A stretch of DNA of 64,000 bases from Pilasporangium apinafurcum (lineage: Eukaryota > Oomycota > Peronosporomycetes > Pythiales > Pythiaceae). Position numbers and translations under genes: made by a program. The notes beneath the pieces are model-generated. The model saw only the letters and a list, made by a program, of their open reading frames with translations, was not told the DNA's origin and did not search any database. Shown piece after piece: positions 50,158 to 62,947 of this stretch; within the stretch, counting starts at the first letter, position 1; the number at the start of each line of letters is the position of its first letter. The stretch lies in assembly GCA_001600495.1 (NCBI GenBank), contig BCKE01000003.1:969741-1033740 (forward strand), in the 5' to 3' direction.

Positions 50158-52152
50158 TCATTCTCCTTTTAATCGGTTACATGGTACTAATTGTACGAGT
50201 TTTCCTTGCTTGAAGAGCGGTGAGTACGCATGATGCTGCATCAATGTCGCTAAGATGCAGACGTTGGCCGCGAAGAAGACTAATCCAGCTATCCACAGTG
50301 AAAAAAACGTATTCTGCCCTTTCATCTCCAGGTAGAAAGCCCAATATAACCAATGAAGCTATCAACACACACATGGACAGAGTGAGATGGTAGTCAGATG
50401 ATATTAAAACAGCAAACGGATCCATACCTCACTGATGAACCATGCGGCAATCATGACAAGCCCTTTCCATTTCAGATGCAAGCTTGTTGTCGGGAAGATC
50501 AACGGCAGAAATGCGGTGTACCAGAGGAAATACTACACAAAGTGATCGCAATGAAATCATAAGTGGCCATGTCAATGCATTACCTAGACAAGTGCACGAA
50601 CCTGAGCTGTGCAAACTTTGTTGAAGATGACGAAAATCATCGTCAGCGCAAATAATGCAAAGGAAAGATCTTGGCCGTATACAAGCGATATTGTGACCAG
50701 AGAAGCCAGTTGCGGTAGAAACGCGAGCAGACCTACTCCAAAACCCGATGGAGTATCATATCTATACACATCAAACAGCTTATTCAGACACGACAGCATT
50801 CTCCCACTATAATAGGATGATGTATATCGGTTGCACCTTAGATAAAGATCGTAAAAGTAAACGGAGAAGTTGTGACGATTGTCCGTGCGGGTAAAGTGGT
50901 AGAGATACGCTTCGTACAGGAACGTAAATCCATACCTGATCACAACATCAAAATGTTCATAATCGGAAAACATGACTAAGTAAGTATTAAAGCACTTACA
51001 TATAGTAACATCCTGCGATCAGTAGTAGAAAGACACCACCACTGATGGCACCAAATACGACCCGATCTCGGTTGAACTGGTGAAGCAGCTGTTTCCAGAA
51101 GAAAAATGAAGACTTGCATGATGACGATCGATTGGCGTTTGATGCATTGTAATCTCCATTAAGAAACTACAGCAACAGGCAAGAAAGAATGGCTAAATAG
51201 AAACACTCATGCCTCCATACTCCACCATATCGATAGAACATAAACCCAGCGACTATACCACAAGAAAGGCTAGTGCGTAAACGATCGGGTAGATCTTAAA
51301 GTGCACTGCACATCCATAACTATTTTACATAAAGCAGGTTAATTTTCTGTGCCGTGTTCGCAGGAGAATCAAATATCTACGAAACTCACGTGATCGCTGA
51401 GAGAACGAGCTGCTTACGCAGAATCAGCCACAATGACACCAGTACCAGCAACACTACAATCGAATCGGCATTCCCACGTGTCGAAATATTGACCGAAAAC
51501 GGATGAAATAACCACACACTGCATTATAGAAAGGAATGGAATGCGCGATACATAATTATCAGCTGTCAGCTACAGTAGCGAATGCATTCAGAGTCAAAGA
51601 TCTTCGCACACCTCGAATACAGAGCAGCATCTGTATGTATCAAAAACAATCGCATCAATTAGTATCATATCTATTTTGCGATGGAATTCAGTTCAATGTA
51701 ATGTACCTCTGCCAGGAAGTCCTCGCAACTTCAAGATCTGCAAGAGCACGTAACCAGCAAGGAGATCACATGCCACGAAAAGTAGCTTCCCAAACGCTTC
51801 GTGCACGTAGATATTTGGAAGCAGCAGCAGCGCTCTACAAACATAACACCATCGAGACAGTTTACTAAACCTCGTACTATGAGGATATGTTATCAACTTT
51901 CTACTTAAGCTATTTGAAAAGGGGTTCACAAGAAGATAGGTTGCTGTTTTCTTACAGCACAGGGGTGTAGCGGTAGGTTGTGCGATCGAAAGGCGAGTTG
52001 CCTGCGGCCATTTCACGAGCTGCGTCGCTATAGACGTCATAATCGACGTCTGTATACTTCACCGGCATGTATTGGTCCTGGATCTCCCCATAGACAATCA
52101 GTACGAACCGCAGCAGCAGCGCGCCGGTGAACAACTTGGTCGTCAGCTCCAT
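50158..52152 (-). CDS. PIGM: PIG-M, GPI alpha-1,4-mannosyltransferase I catalytic subunit
   Basis: Nine minus-strand exons: 52152-51956, 51834-51707, 51630-51612, 51518-51390, 51319-51259, 51166-51000, 50935-50602, 50532-50428 and 50358-50158. They give 446 residues (human about 423). PIG-M adds the first mannose to the GPI-anchor precursor in the ER lumen, using dolichol-phosphate mannose. Seen: the family [17 protein letters not shown] with the catalytic DVDY acid motif in the first lumenal loop; [50 protein letters not shown]; and [19 protein letters not shown]. Multiple hydrophobic segments fit a polytopic ER protein. The third exon is only 19 nt; it is required to keep the frame, and its borders are GT-AG. 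Confidence 0.92.
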
Positions 52153-52234
52153 TATTGCTACTATATTGTTTTCAATTGACAGTTCACTTTTGAGCTAATT
52201 TACGTGAACAATAAAGTTATTCTATTTAAAAAAT

Positions 52235-52299
52235 ATGTTATTATGTACATGATTGCTTTTTAATTGGTTATTTTTAATATATTGCATGTTATTATGTAC
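52235..52299 (+). repeat. 14-bp direct repeat pair in AT-rich 3' flank
   Basis: ATGTTATTATGTAC occurs at 52235-52248 and again at 52286-52299, in the 148 bp between PIG-M and CFAP46. It is AT-rich and may belong to the CFAP46 3' untranslated region. No function assigned. Confidence 0.6.
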
Positions 52300-52300
52300 T

Positions 52301-55300
52301 TTATAGTGTTATATTTGCTAATCCGTAGACGACTGTGTTGAAACGCAAGCGATTTTTAACGCGAAGTTTGCTAGTTGTGTCACCGGTGTCTGCCTTGCCA
52401 AATGCTGCATTAGCGACTGGAAGCATGGTGGAGCTGCTGGTAGCGTTACCTGCGATACTACCTGTCGTTGGTGATAAGCTAGTATTGCTGTTGGTGTTGG
52501 AATTCGAACCAGAAGACGGTGCACTCGACAATGGTTGTCCCCCAGGAGCTATAATGCTCTCACCGTACTTCTTCAGCGCTTTGCCAATCGAGAATCCTTT
52601 CGCTAGCCCAATAAAGAGACCATTCGCTAATCGTCGATTGCCACTGAAAGTGGTAGTCCATTGATTCATCAGGAGCACGTTCACGCCGCTCAATGACATC
52701 AGCAGTGCATTGCTATATGCGTCTTCTTCGATCTCCAGCTCCCACTGTTGCTTTTCGCTGTCAATTTTGCTCTGTCTTCGAAAACTATTTTGATTCTCAG
52801 CACGATCTAGCAATAATAGGACATGACACGTCTTGCCAATATTCATCCCAGTGATCAATGATATTGGCAAGCTCGAGCCGACCACGCGATTGGGACCTAC
52901 ATACATTAATCCACCTCCACGTCGATTCAAAAGTGCGTACTGCCAATCCGTGGTGGATGGCACTTGACCATGGTCAACTGCATCTTTCCATGCGGTGAAT
53001 GGCGCGCCTGGTCGCTTAATCTGCTGTTGTATGACCGTCTCGATGGTTTGATCACCTATTCCAAGATCTTCCTGGTATGGATCCGTGATATAGCGCATCT
53101 CTTCACGACGGAACGGCTGAGCTTTGACGGAGAGAACCCGTTGATGTAGCAGGTGGATGGAGAAGTCACGTGCAATAGCATCAGCTTTTTCAAACGCAGG
53201 TAACGTTTCGAGGGGTAAGATTTCTAACGCACGATCGACGAGTAAGATTAACGTATTCCCAGGAATTTCACTTTGCAATTCGGTCTGCAGCGTGGAGTGG
53301 CCAAATAACGGTGAAAAGAATTCGATCGTGTCGATGATTATTCCGTTAAACTCTTTTTCCAGTATGTCATTTTCAGCAGATAAGCGTCGCGCTTGCAGCG
53401 AATTTATGGCCGCATACTCAAACTGTTCGTCTTTTCCATACGATTCTTCATAACTCATGAGGATTTTTTCACACGAGCGTCGCCACGCGCGAATCCGCGT
53501 CTGTATTTGCCTTAATAGATTCATTTGTGTCTCAATACACTCCATTCGGGCCATGGCAAAATGTTTCTCGTTATTTCCCACTAGTGCTCCATATAAAAAG
53601 CACATGTCTGGTGAGAATTGTAGACAAAACACGCGAATTTGCGGTGGTAATGCTTGCAAGATCGTATCTACTGGTACACTCACACTCATTCGTTTAAAGG
53701 CATCAGATTCTTGATCCAAGTAGAGTCGTGACAGCTGAAATGGAAGGCTGTTCTTTGCTGCATTTGTATGCACATGCTCGAGGTTGGACATGCGTTGCAT
53801 GTGTAGATGATGGATGTTTGATGGAGCGACACAACGTTCATACAGCTTGCGCATGCTTTCTTTGACAACAGCGCTCTGATATATCAGCAGGCTCTTGATG
53901 CATTCCAGTGGCTGACGACAGCCCAATCCTTGAATGAGTTCATAGGAACTCCGTCGGAGTAGCTCCATGTGTTGTTTCTCTATCGCAATCCGCTGCCAAT
54001 TCTGAAGTAAAGGAACCATCTTTGTCAGGAAGGAATCCACTTCCATTTCCTTCTGTAGCAATGCCTCTGTATCTGACTGGTCAATATCAGGTGATTGAAT
54101 TGATGCAGTGATCCCTGCCACTTGTGCATTACTGCAACAAACCCACGTGTTGTATGTTGCATCGGTGGATGTAAACAATGTCCACACTCGTTGACGAAAG
54201 AGCTTCGCCTTTTTCTTGTTTGGTCCGTGCAAAAGCGCTAATCGTCTGCACTGTAGCATCAACAGCTGAGCCATTGCAACAAGCTCCTCCATTCCGTTAG
54301 TTCTAGACAATAACTCAGCAGCTGCGGTTGCGTGCATCATCGCAAACGGCAAATTTCCACCGCTGCTGCGCCGTGTCTGGCGAGCGGTTTGACTTAACCA
54401 CTTTTCAACAATGTTTTGTTTGGAGTTTTGGTCGTAGACGTACCACGTCATTTCCTCTTCTTGGACGATATCAGGTGCCATTTCTAACGATACTTCAAAC
54501 TGAGCAGTCACCAGTTTCATGCGTGCGATTTTCACGTCCAACGGGGAGAGAATGAGCAAGTTTTGGTTGCCTGAGAGATCTGATCCACTGTTTATAATTT
54601 GACGAAAGTCATTGACACGAGAGCGAACACCTTCTATTAGCAACAGCGCTCGCTGAAGCATAACTTTCACTTCTTCATTACTGATCGGATTTTGCAGTGT
54701 ATAAGCCTTGTTACTGTCACTCTTTATGCATTCCACAGCATATGCATGAAGAATGCAGGCGAGATCTACCCTCGAATCGACCAAGGCAAGCATTTGCGTG
54801 CTTGTTTCAAATACTTGCTTGCTATCAGCTATCCACGACATCACCTCTTGTGTTTCTCCTCGTTCTGATGCACTTTTCGCCTTCCTTAAGAGGAGCACAG
54901 CTCGCTCGAACATGACCTGAGCAAGCAACAATATTGCATCAAGGTCTTCGCAATTGCTTGTGCTTCTTTCGTGTTCACTATTTGCATTTCCTTTGTCACT
55001 TTTCTGCAAGCTCATCATCACTTGTTGAGATAAAGATGAGCCCTTCGCAGACAGCATAAACTTCGCGGTTGTCTTCTCGGCATGGTGCAACGCTTGCAGC
55101 GCTCTTTCTAGGTTAGTTGTCAACTCGAGCTCTCGTAGTGTCCATATCAAGAACTTTTGAAGATCAATTGTAGGACAATTCAGCGCTTTTTCCATGTATC
55201 GTAATGCGGCGACTCGCTTTCCTTCCATTTCCAAAACATGACTAGATATAACAGCACACTCACTTTTTAATAACTTTGACCAGTTCCCTCTTGCATCGCG

Positions 55301-58300
55301 GATTCCATGTCGCATTGTCTCTAAAATGACTTTGCCTTCCCGGGAAAATCCAAAGCGCAGCAATAATTGTGCCACAGTGACCGCTTTTTCTTTGATGCCA
55401 CCGTGTGAAGCTGGTAGAATTATCCGCTTTCTGATAGGATTGGCAGATGAATCCATTTGTTCAGGAGGACTTTCTTTGTCATGCAGCTCACTCACGACGA
55501 CATTCCCATGAGTTTGCAAGATCTCGAGTGCGTTTTGTAGTGCTATAGAACAAACTGAAAGATTGAGACGTTCAAGAATATCGAATGTCATCAGCTCCAG
55601 CCAAATCTCCACCATTTTCCGTGGTTGCGGAAAGTAAGTATGGAAAAGCACCTGATACAACCCAAGTGCTGGGACACTTAGCTCCGGAAGTTTGAGATCC
55701 AGGAGCATGAGCAGCAGTCTTTCGAGGTAGAAGCCCGTTAGAACGGGCTGAGTGACGTAATATACATTAGGTGTTTGAACAGATTGCAAACCTTTCGTCC
55801 ATTGCATATGAAAACGATTTTCCGGATCAATTTCGTATCGTAAGTAGAACTGAAGCCACTCGCGACCAGTTTTGGGGGAACTGCTATACTTACTCTCTTT
55901 GGATTTCTTCCACTCGTCATAATCGATAGGTGCAGATGCAATATTTTCTTGGGCAAACATTGCTTGAAGTTCTGTTTCGTTCAGGATCTCCAAGATGCTT
56001 TCCCATGCTTTTTCCACCTCGAAAACAGCCAACTGTAGATACTTCCAGCGTTGCGAGCAGGACTTGGCCATTATGGATCGCATCATGAAAATGCAAATCA
56101 GTTTTTCAGCAAACCATAATGGTGAGTATACTCTCAGTGATTCCTTTTTGGGACTTGCGCTAGACCCAAAAGAACGTGGTGAGCTGGATGCAGCTGGATC
56201 CAGCAAACGTTTTTGACTGTTCACCAATTTACTGGCAGCACTTTCCAAGTAAATCTCTACATCCTTCACGGGCAGTTGATTCGTGTACATCCACTCTGCG
56301 ATGTCTACAAGCACAAGTGCTTGCTCTTCTGGCATTCCATCTAACTCGGCATACGCATTAGATAATATTTTCAGTTGTGTAGGCGGATGTTTCCAGGAAA
56401 AAAAAGCGATTTTCTTCAGAATCTGAGCCTGAAGTAGAGGATCCTCTTGCTGATCTTCCCTCAGTGCTTTCGAGCTTCCAGTGGAGCCTGAAATGGAACC
56501 ACTACCCTGTTTGCCCAAATTGGCAGACGCAATCGCATGCAACGTACGAATTTCATTCATAATGTCTACTCGAAGATCCAAGATAACTGCCGAACTATCT
56601 GGTCCTCCGCGAGCTAAAACCTGTTCACAGAGCATAAGCACCTCCTTCCACTCCCTTAAGCTCTCACAGATAGTTAATGCAAGGAGAATCATGTTGCCGC
56701 AAAGATCTGAGGCACCACTTTGACGTTTAGTCGCAGATTGCAGATGTGGGAGTATATTCTTCAAATGTTCAATAATCTGCTTCAGCATCCTATCTCGCGT
56801 ATCCGAATCTGGGCCCTCATCTTCAGCGCTACCACTTGGTGACATCGCCGTGGCAACTGTGTTCCAAGCGATTTCGCTCGCTTTGATTACCAAATCTGGA
56901 TCATTGGCTTGGTTCCCATAATCTGTAGCTCGGACAAGGTGAGTCAGCGCTGCTAGAATGAGTTTTGGAGGTGTCGATTCCCCATCTCTTAGCGACAAAA
57001 TTGCGCGTGTGTACAGAATCTCGGCAACGGCAAACCATTTTTGTACACCGCCGGTCAAGAGCGGTTTGATGGGAAGTTTGGATGCATTGGTGCGGTCATC
57101 ATGAGTAAGTGGTGACAGAGCTTGGTCTGCACAGTCGAGCGCGTGTTTAATGTTTCGAAGCCGAAACGCTCCGCACCCCAAACGCACCCAAATCTCCACA
57201 TACATTTCCATTTGCTGCTGCTCCTCTTCTAGCGATCGGAAAGAAATGATGGTATTATCATCTGTCATAAAGCGAGCAAACAGCTGTGGCGCTATCGTTT
57301 GCCACAAGTCAATCGCTTTCTGATACAAGCCCTGTGCTTTCTCTACAATTTGGTTTTGCTGTGGCTGAGGTATATTGCGTAATTGCTCGAACATGGTTTC
57401 CATGGCTTCAAGATACCCTGCAACCCGTAGTTCAGGACTGTTGTTGCCTTCCACCGGGGCGATCTCTTTTGCATTTTGTATTAGTTGGGCTCGAGTTTTC
57501 AACTCAGCAAAGCGCTTGAGATATAATATACCAACGTTGCCGGCGTTTGAGGATCCAAATAGGGCTATCGCTGCTGAAATCGAGCGCTTGCGTTTGAGAA
57601 AAGCATCAGCAATTGCCAAGACCTTGTCCCATCGTGCCTGTTTTTCGTAAAGACTGGCAAGTCCGAGCCCAATGTTTGCCAATAGTTCGCTGTCGACATT
57701 ACTTGCCATGATCTCCAATGCTCCATAAACCGCCTCGAATGCACTCACACAGTCTGGAAAAATCGACTCAACATTGAATAGTATGTCTCTAGAATTAGAT
57801 GAAGAATTCGTAACTAGGCGAAAGATATGGAAGTGATAGTTCCAAAGGTAAATGGACGTATTCTCCACCACAAATGCCCATCCAATGCGAGTAGCAACCT
57901 GTAAGGAGGCATTCAGATGCGCTAGCAGTTCTTTTTTCATGCTCTGGATTTCTTCATCCAGCGCGTCTCTTCTGATTTTGATTATGATAGCCTCTTCACT
58001 CTCATCCCCATTGCTCGCCATATCTTTCTGCATTGATACTGATGGATGCATCCCCAGTACGTAGACATCTTTCCCCAGAGAGATCAACGCTAAGGTGTCA
58101 AGCTCGTCATCTGTTTTCCGGTGGAGTTGCTTTCTACTGCTGCGATGTGAACCTTCTCGACCGCTACTGGCTTCAAAGATCCTCTTGCTTGCGTCTTCAA
58201 ACCGAGCTGACCGCATTTTCAACTCACAAGCAATGGCATCCACTAGCAACAGTCTCAAGTCCACTTCCAATACCATCAAACATTTTTCTTTTGCAATTTC

Positions 58301-60380
58301 ATTCGTGAGGTCGGGTTCAGTACTACTAGAAAAAAACAGTCGTAGCGTTTCCTCAGCTATTTTCTTTGTCATGTCGCTATCCTTCAGTGTATGCCACGCT
58401 ATTACACTCATTTCATTCCAAAATAGCAGGTGATCAATATTCTTGGTGGAATGCTCCATCATTAACTGTAGACATCGCTGAAGCATGGCTTTCTGTTGTT
58501 TAATATCCTTGGCTTCTTTGATCTGCTCGATCATGGATCGAAAGCGAGTATTTATTGTGTCTGTGTCATCCAATGAAAGCTTTAAATCAAGAACTTGTTT
58601 GATAGGTAGCAAATGTACGTCCACTGGCCGTAGAGTCCATTTTTGCTCGTTTTTACATAGTTCATCTAATGTGATTGGCGACACATTTGGATTTGATGCG
58701 ATCGTGCCATAATCCAGTCCAAGCGCTTTACTGACATTAGTCTGTGCCTTGGCCAGGAAGTCTGATGCAATTTCCAATTTTCCCACCTCCAAGTGAAGAC
58801 GAGCGCGGAGATTCAGCATAAGCGACTCCAGCTCCTCCAAAAGCGATGCCGAAAGATTAAACGGCCGGCCAACATAGTCACGTAGGTGCGGATTCAGTAA
58901 CGGTAACGCCAAATTCCACGCACAAATACACAGATTTTCCACCAAATTGGCGTCTTCTTGCCGCTTACTCGCCTGAAGAGCGCGTTCCAATGCTTTCATG
59001 CCTTCAACACGGCGAGCGAGCACCATCGACTGACGCTGGCGAAAGCTCAGGATGGCTTTCCTATCGCTTGCAGCAGTTGACGGTATGAAGATGAGCAGCA
59101 TCGCCTTCAGCACTTGATGAAGTATTCGAAACTTTGGCGCCATGTTTTTCCCTTTGCTCTGCAGAACAAGATCGCATCGTGCCGCCATTCGATACTCACG
59201 AGTGAAGACAGCATGAAGCGCCATCTCCACAATTACTTCGGCATCAATCGCACTGACCGTTTGTGCATCGAGCGACTGTAGGAACGCTGTGATCTCTTCG
59301 TCCGTCCTCGTTCCATCTGATGACGACACGAATCCAGTGGCTTCCTGAAAAATCTCTGTGTACGCTGCTTCTAAAGAACTAGCAACACTTCCGGATTTCA
59401 GACATTGCAACTTCACCAGCAACGACGCTCGCTTATTGGTGGCTGGAATTGCCTTCTTTATGTTTGGGATAATCTTTTGGCACTCTGTATCTTTGAGTGA
59501 CCCAATATGCACTTGCACTCTCAAAGCCTCCTCATATAAAGCCTTAAAAGTATCATTGTGAGTCCAAACAGGATCATTAACTAGCGGTGAGAGTTGAGCA
59601 TCCATCACTTCGTTAATAACCTTAGCTGCCTGCGCGAATTGATTGCTATCCACGTAGGCGTAGACCAGTGCGAGCAGCAAGCGAACGACCCAGAGAATGT
59701 CTTTCTCATCAACAGTTTTCAGCGCATCGATGATGGCGACTAGCGATGGGATTAAGAACTGGAATGTTGAGTTCTTCATCAGACACCGAGCAATCTGCCA
59801 ATATGTGACTGATGCGTTGTAGATGATAAAATTGTAGTGAGGACGCTTACGTGAGTCAGTCGCGATCGGAAGCACCAAGAGGATGAAGTGAATGCCATTA
59901 AGTACTCGTTTGAGTTTCATTGCTCCAGTGTGTGATTGAGCTATTTGCGCCTCGCAATGTGCACGCACAAACAGCGCGCGACAATAAAACTAAAATACAA
60001 GACATACATATGTAAATCCAAGCATTAAGTTTTTCCAGACAGCTTGATGAAGCCTTGTTTACCTGATTTTTCAATCTGCAATCGCTGAAGAACCACATGG
60101 CGCTCTTTGATGCAATCTCAAAGTCGTTTTGATGAACAGCTGCTTCAGCGAGAAGAACCAGCAGCTCGGGTAGATTGAGGTCTACGCTGAGTCCTACTGA
60201 TGGCAGTAGCGTTTGTTGGCAAACACGCACAAGTCGGTCATAAATATCCCGCACTGCCACACGCTTGCACTGAATCGCTCCACCAACACTAGAAGATTTT
60301 GTCGGTGCCACGCTGCTTTCATCTGTCTCTGGAAGATGCGCATACTCAAGCAGCAGTCGAAATTCGCGATCGATCGCCAT
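52301..60380 (-). CDS. CFAP46: CFAP46 (FAP46), central-apparatus C1d protein
   Basis: Exon 1 60380-60063 and exon 2 59989-52301 give 2,668 residues, close to the animal protein (about 2,700). CFAP46 belongs to the C1d projection of the flagellar central pair and is needed for beat control. Seen: a helical, TPR-like solenoid over most of the length; the family block FIIYNASVTYWQIARCLMK followed by LIPSLVAIIDAL near residue 160; and a C-terminal domain with ILLVDRALEILPLETLPAF and later NVLLMNQWTTTF ... GLAKGFSIGKAL. That C-terminal region resembles a CHAT/separase-like fold. The first in-frame ATG is 60380; the frame is open 39 nt further without ATG. The exon join (CAG|gtaaac ... tttag|TTT) is required, since it supplies the conserved N-terminal region. 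CCT3 ends 124 bp upstream on the same strand. Confidence 0.88.
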
Positions 60381-60504
60381 TTGAACAATGGTGTGACCTT
60401 TCGAAATATGAAGCGACACGGGACTGTTGGGGCAACAAAATATATTATAAAAACCTTCCCGTTGTTTTCTTTTGAATCATCCTATCCATGTTTTGCTCCA
60501 AATT

Positions 60505-62314
60505 TTAGTTCTTCTTCTTTGCCAATCCCGAGACAATGTCATCAATACGCAGTAACATGCATGCTGCTTCGACAGCCGTCTTGATAGTCTGCGTCTTGAC
60601 CTGATATGGTTCCCACACGCCCAGTTCCTCGGCCTTCGTAACTTTGCCCGTGACACCGTCAATGCCCCACGCTTCTTCGCTTTCTGCTTGCTTAGCACGA
60701 AGAGCAGTCATGACACGCACGACATCAGCACCGCAGTTCTGCAGCAGCGTGCGTGGGATAACCTCAAGCGCCTCGCCTACTGCTCGGAATGGGAACTGTT
60801 CCACGCCCTCAATTGCATCAGCGCGTTTCTTCAGCTCATGAGCGATTCGCATCTCCGTCGCACCACCACCGGGCAGAAGCAGCGGCTCAAACACTACATT
60901 ACGGGCCACTTGCATCGCATCCTGCAGGTTACGCTCAATCTCATTCAACACGTCCTTACTCCCACCACGCAGCAAGATGCTGCAAGCACCAGGATCCTTA
61001 CAATCCTCAAAAAACGCAAAGTACTCGTCACCGATCTTGCGTACCTCAAAAAGTCCACATTTGGTACCAATATCCGATTCCTGAATCTCGTCGGCACGGC
61101 TCACAATCGTCGCGCCCGTGGCACGAGCAACGCGGTTGTTGTCGGTCTTGCGCAGACGACGGAATGCCGTGATATTAGCCTTGACAAAATAGTGCTGCGC
61201 TAAATCCGATACGCCCTTTTCCGTGATGACGATGTCCGGCTTCATAGCGACGATCTGAGCACATAGGTTCTCGATGTACTCTTCCTCGAGCCGCAGCAAC
61301 GTGTTCCAGTCCTGATCATTTGTCAGTTCGACATTCGTTTGGCTTTCACCCTTCTTGTATTCCAGTGGGCAATCCAGCAATAGCACACGTGGGTTTTCAA
61401 TGCGACGGCGCATCTTCGAGTGAGTGACATCCTTGTTGAACATCACACCCTTTAGCACGCGGCAATCTTCCAATTCGCCTCCAGGAATTTTTTCCACCTT
61501 GGCGTAGCGCTTCACGTCCACTTCTTTCCGGCCTGAGGGAGTTGTGCGAACGACAGTCAGCACAGCATCGAGCGCGAGGTCACTCACGAGGTTTCCAATT
61601 CGTGGCGAGAACTTTGTGCCCACAGACGACTGGATGAGGTTGCGCATATCTTCCTTGTCGGTGATGTCGATCACGCGTGCCATCTTCTTGGCGAATTCCA
61701 ACGACGCCTCCAAAGCACGATGGAAACCACGAATGATCACCGTCGGATGAACCTGATGCGACAGGAACGGCTCCGCGACCACCAGCAATTCACCTGCTAG
61801 GATGATCACTGATGTTGTGCCGTCACCTACTTCTTCGTCCTGCGCGCGACTTAATTCGATCATACTTTTGGCCGCGGGGTGAGACACGTCGACTTCACGC
61901 AGAATCGCATTGCCGTCGTTCGTCATGACAATACCGCCCATGGGGTCCAATAGCATTTTCAACATCGACCGTGGGCCTAATGTCGTGCGGACGATATCTG
62001 ACACTGCCTAAATATTCACGTATTTTCCCAATGCAAGCACACACCCATATGAATTACGTTAGTGCCATTAAATCCTGGTCATTTTTGTACATGGATACTG
62101 TTTCTGTAGCAGTACCTTTGCTGCTTCGATGTTGCCCAACTGCGCGGTTCTTCCCGTCTCGCGGCGGGTGTTTGTGTCTGCATTACAAAGTGGTTGGAAA
62201 GCGAGAGAGGGTTAAGCAACCACATATTAGCCAAATCATAGAAAGACACGTATGGTATACAGACGCGTTAAAGCAGAGGAGCTTACTCAACACCATCACT
62301 GGAGCTTGCATCAT
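60505..62314 (-). CDS. CCT3: CCT3, gamma subunit of the TRiC/CCT chaperonin
   Basis: Three exons: 62314-62287 (28 nt), 62177-62116 and 62007-60505, giving 530 residues (human 545). CCT3 is one of eight subunits of the cytosolic chaperonin that folds actin and tubulin. The small exons restore the standard start: MMQAPVMVLN joined to TNTRRETGRTAQLGN and IEAAK. Then come TTLGPRSMLKMLLDPMGGI (the gamma signature), NDGNAILREV, the ATPase motif DGTTSVIILAGELL, and GGGATEMRIAHEL and IDGVTGKVTKAEELG in the second equatorial part. All chaperonin ATP-site residues look intact. Flagellated cells need large amounts of tubulin folding, but the gene is essential in all eukaryotes. Confidence 0.96.
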
Positions 62315-62568
62315 CGTGTTCGGCTTTCTCTGCGCGTTGTCGCTTTCCGCTCGGTTAATGCTTCTTTGGATCTTCCAGCGATTTTGACTGAGCAGTCTGT
62401 GGTAGCCAAAGCTTACATTGGGAGAGGTTAAGTTGCGGATTGTTTACCATAAAGTACAGTGATAAGCTTAACTGTAGACCTATCACCCCTAAATCTAACA
62501 ATGAAGAGGATCAAGCGCTTAGCATAACCTATTTTATTTAGGCTATATTATAAAATTTAGGGATAATA

Positions 62569-62945
62569 AAAAAATGGGGGAAATTCCAATAGGTGACACA
62601 ATTTGTTTTATACAATCCTCGCTATGTTTTATTACAATAAACTGAAAATATAAACACTCGATCGTTGCAACTTTTTAGAGAGAATTGCAATAAGTAGCAT
62701 AATTTGCGAAGTCTTTGATCGAAGTAACCATTTCTTTGCCAGTTTTCCATCTTTTCTTTTTCAGTATTTGTAACTCCTTGTTTTCGTCCACCATTGCGCT
62801 CTTTGTCCTGTTTCCTTGTTATGAGAGCAAGAGGAATCAAGAAATTGCAACAGTCGAGTGGTTATATTTCCAGTTTATTGTAATAAAAAATAGTGAGATT
62901 GTATAAAACAAATTGTGTCACCTATTGGAATTTCCTCCATTTTTT
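62569..62945. mobile_element. MITE-like element with ~100-bp terminal inverted repeats and TA target duplication
   Basis: Two arms, 62569-62671 and 62844-62945, are inverted copies with about nine differences over ~102 bp by eye. The element starts AAAAAATGG, ends CCATTTTTT and is flanked on both sides by TA (62567-62568 and 62946-62947), as left by Tc1/mariner-type transposition. The 377 bp total has a unique centre of about 172 bp and no transposase frame, so it is non-autonomous. High arm similarity suggests a fairly recent insertion, or selection for the hairpin. Superfamily assignment is inferred from the TA flanks only. Confidence 0.8.
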
Positions 62946-62947
62946 TA

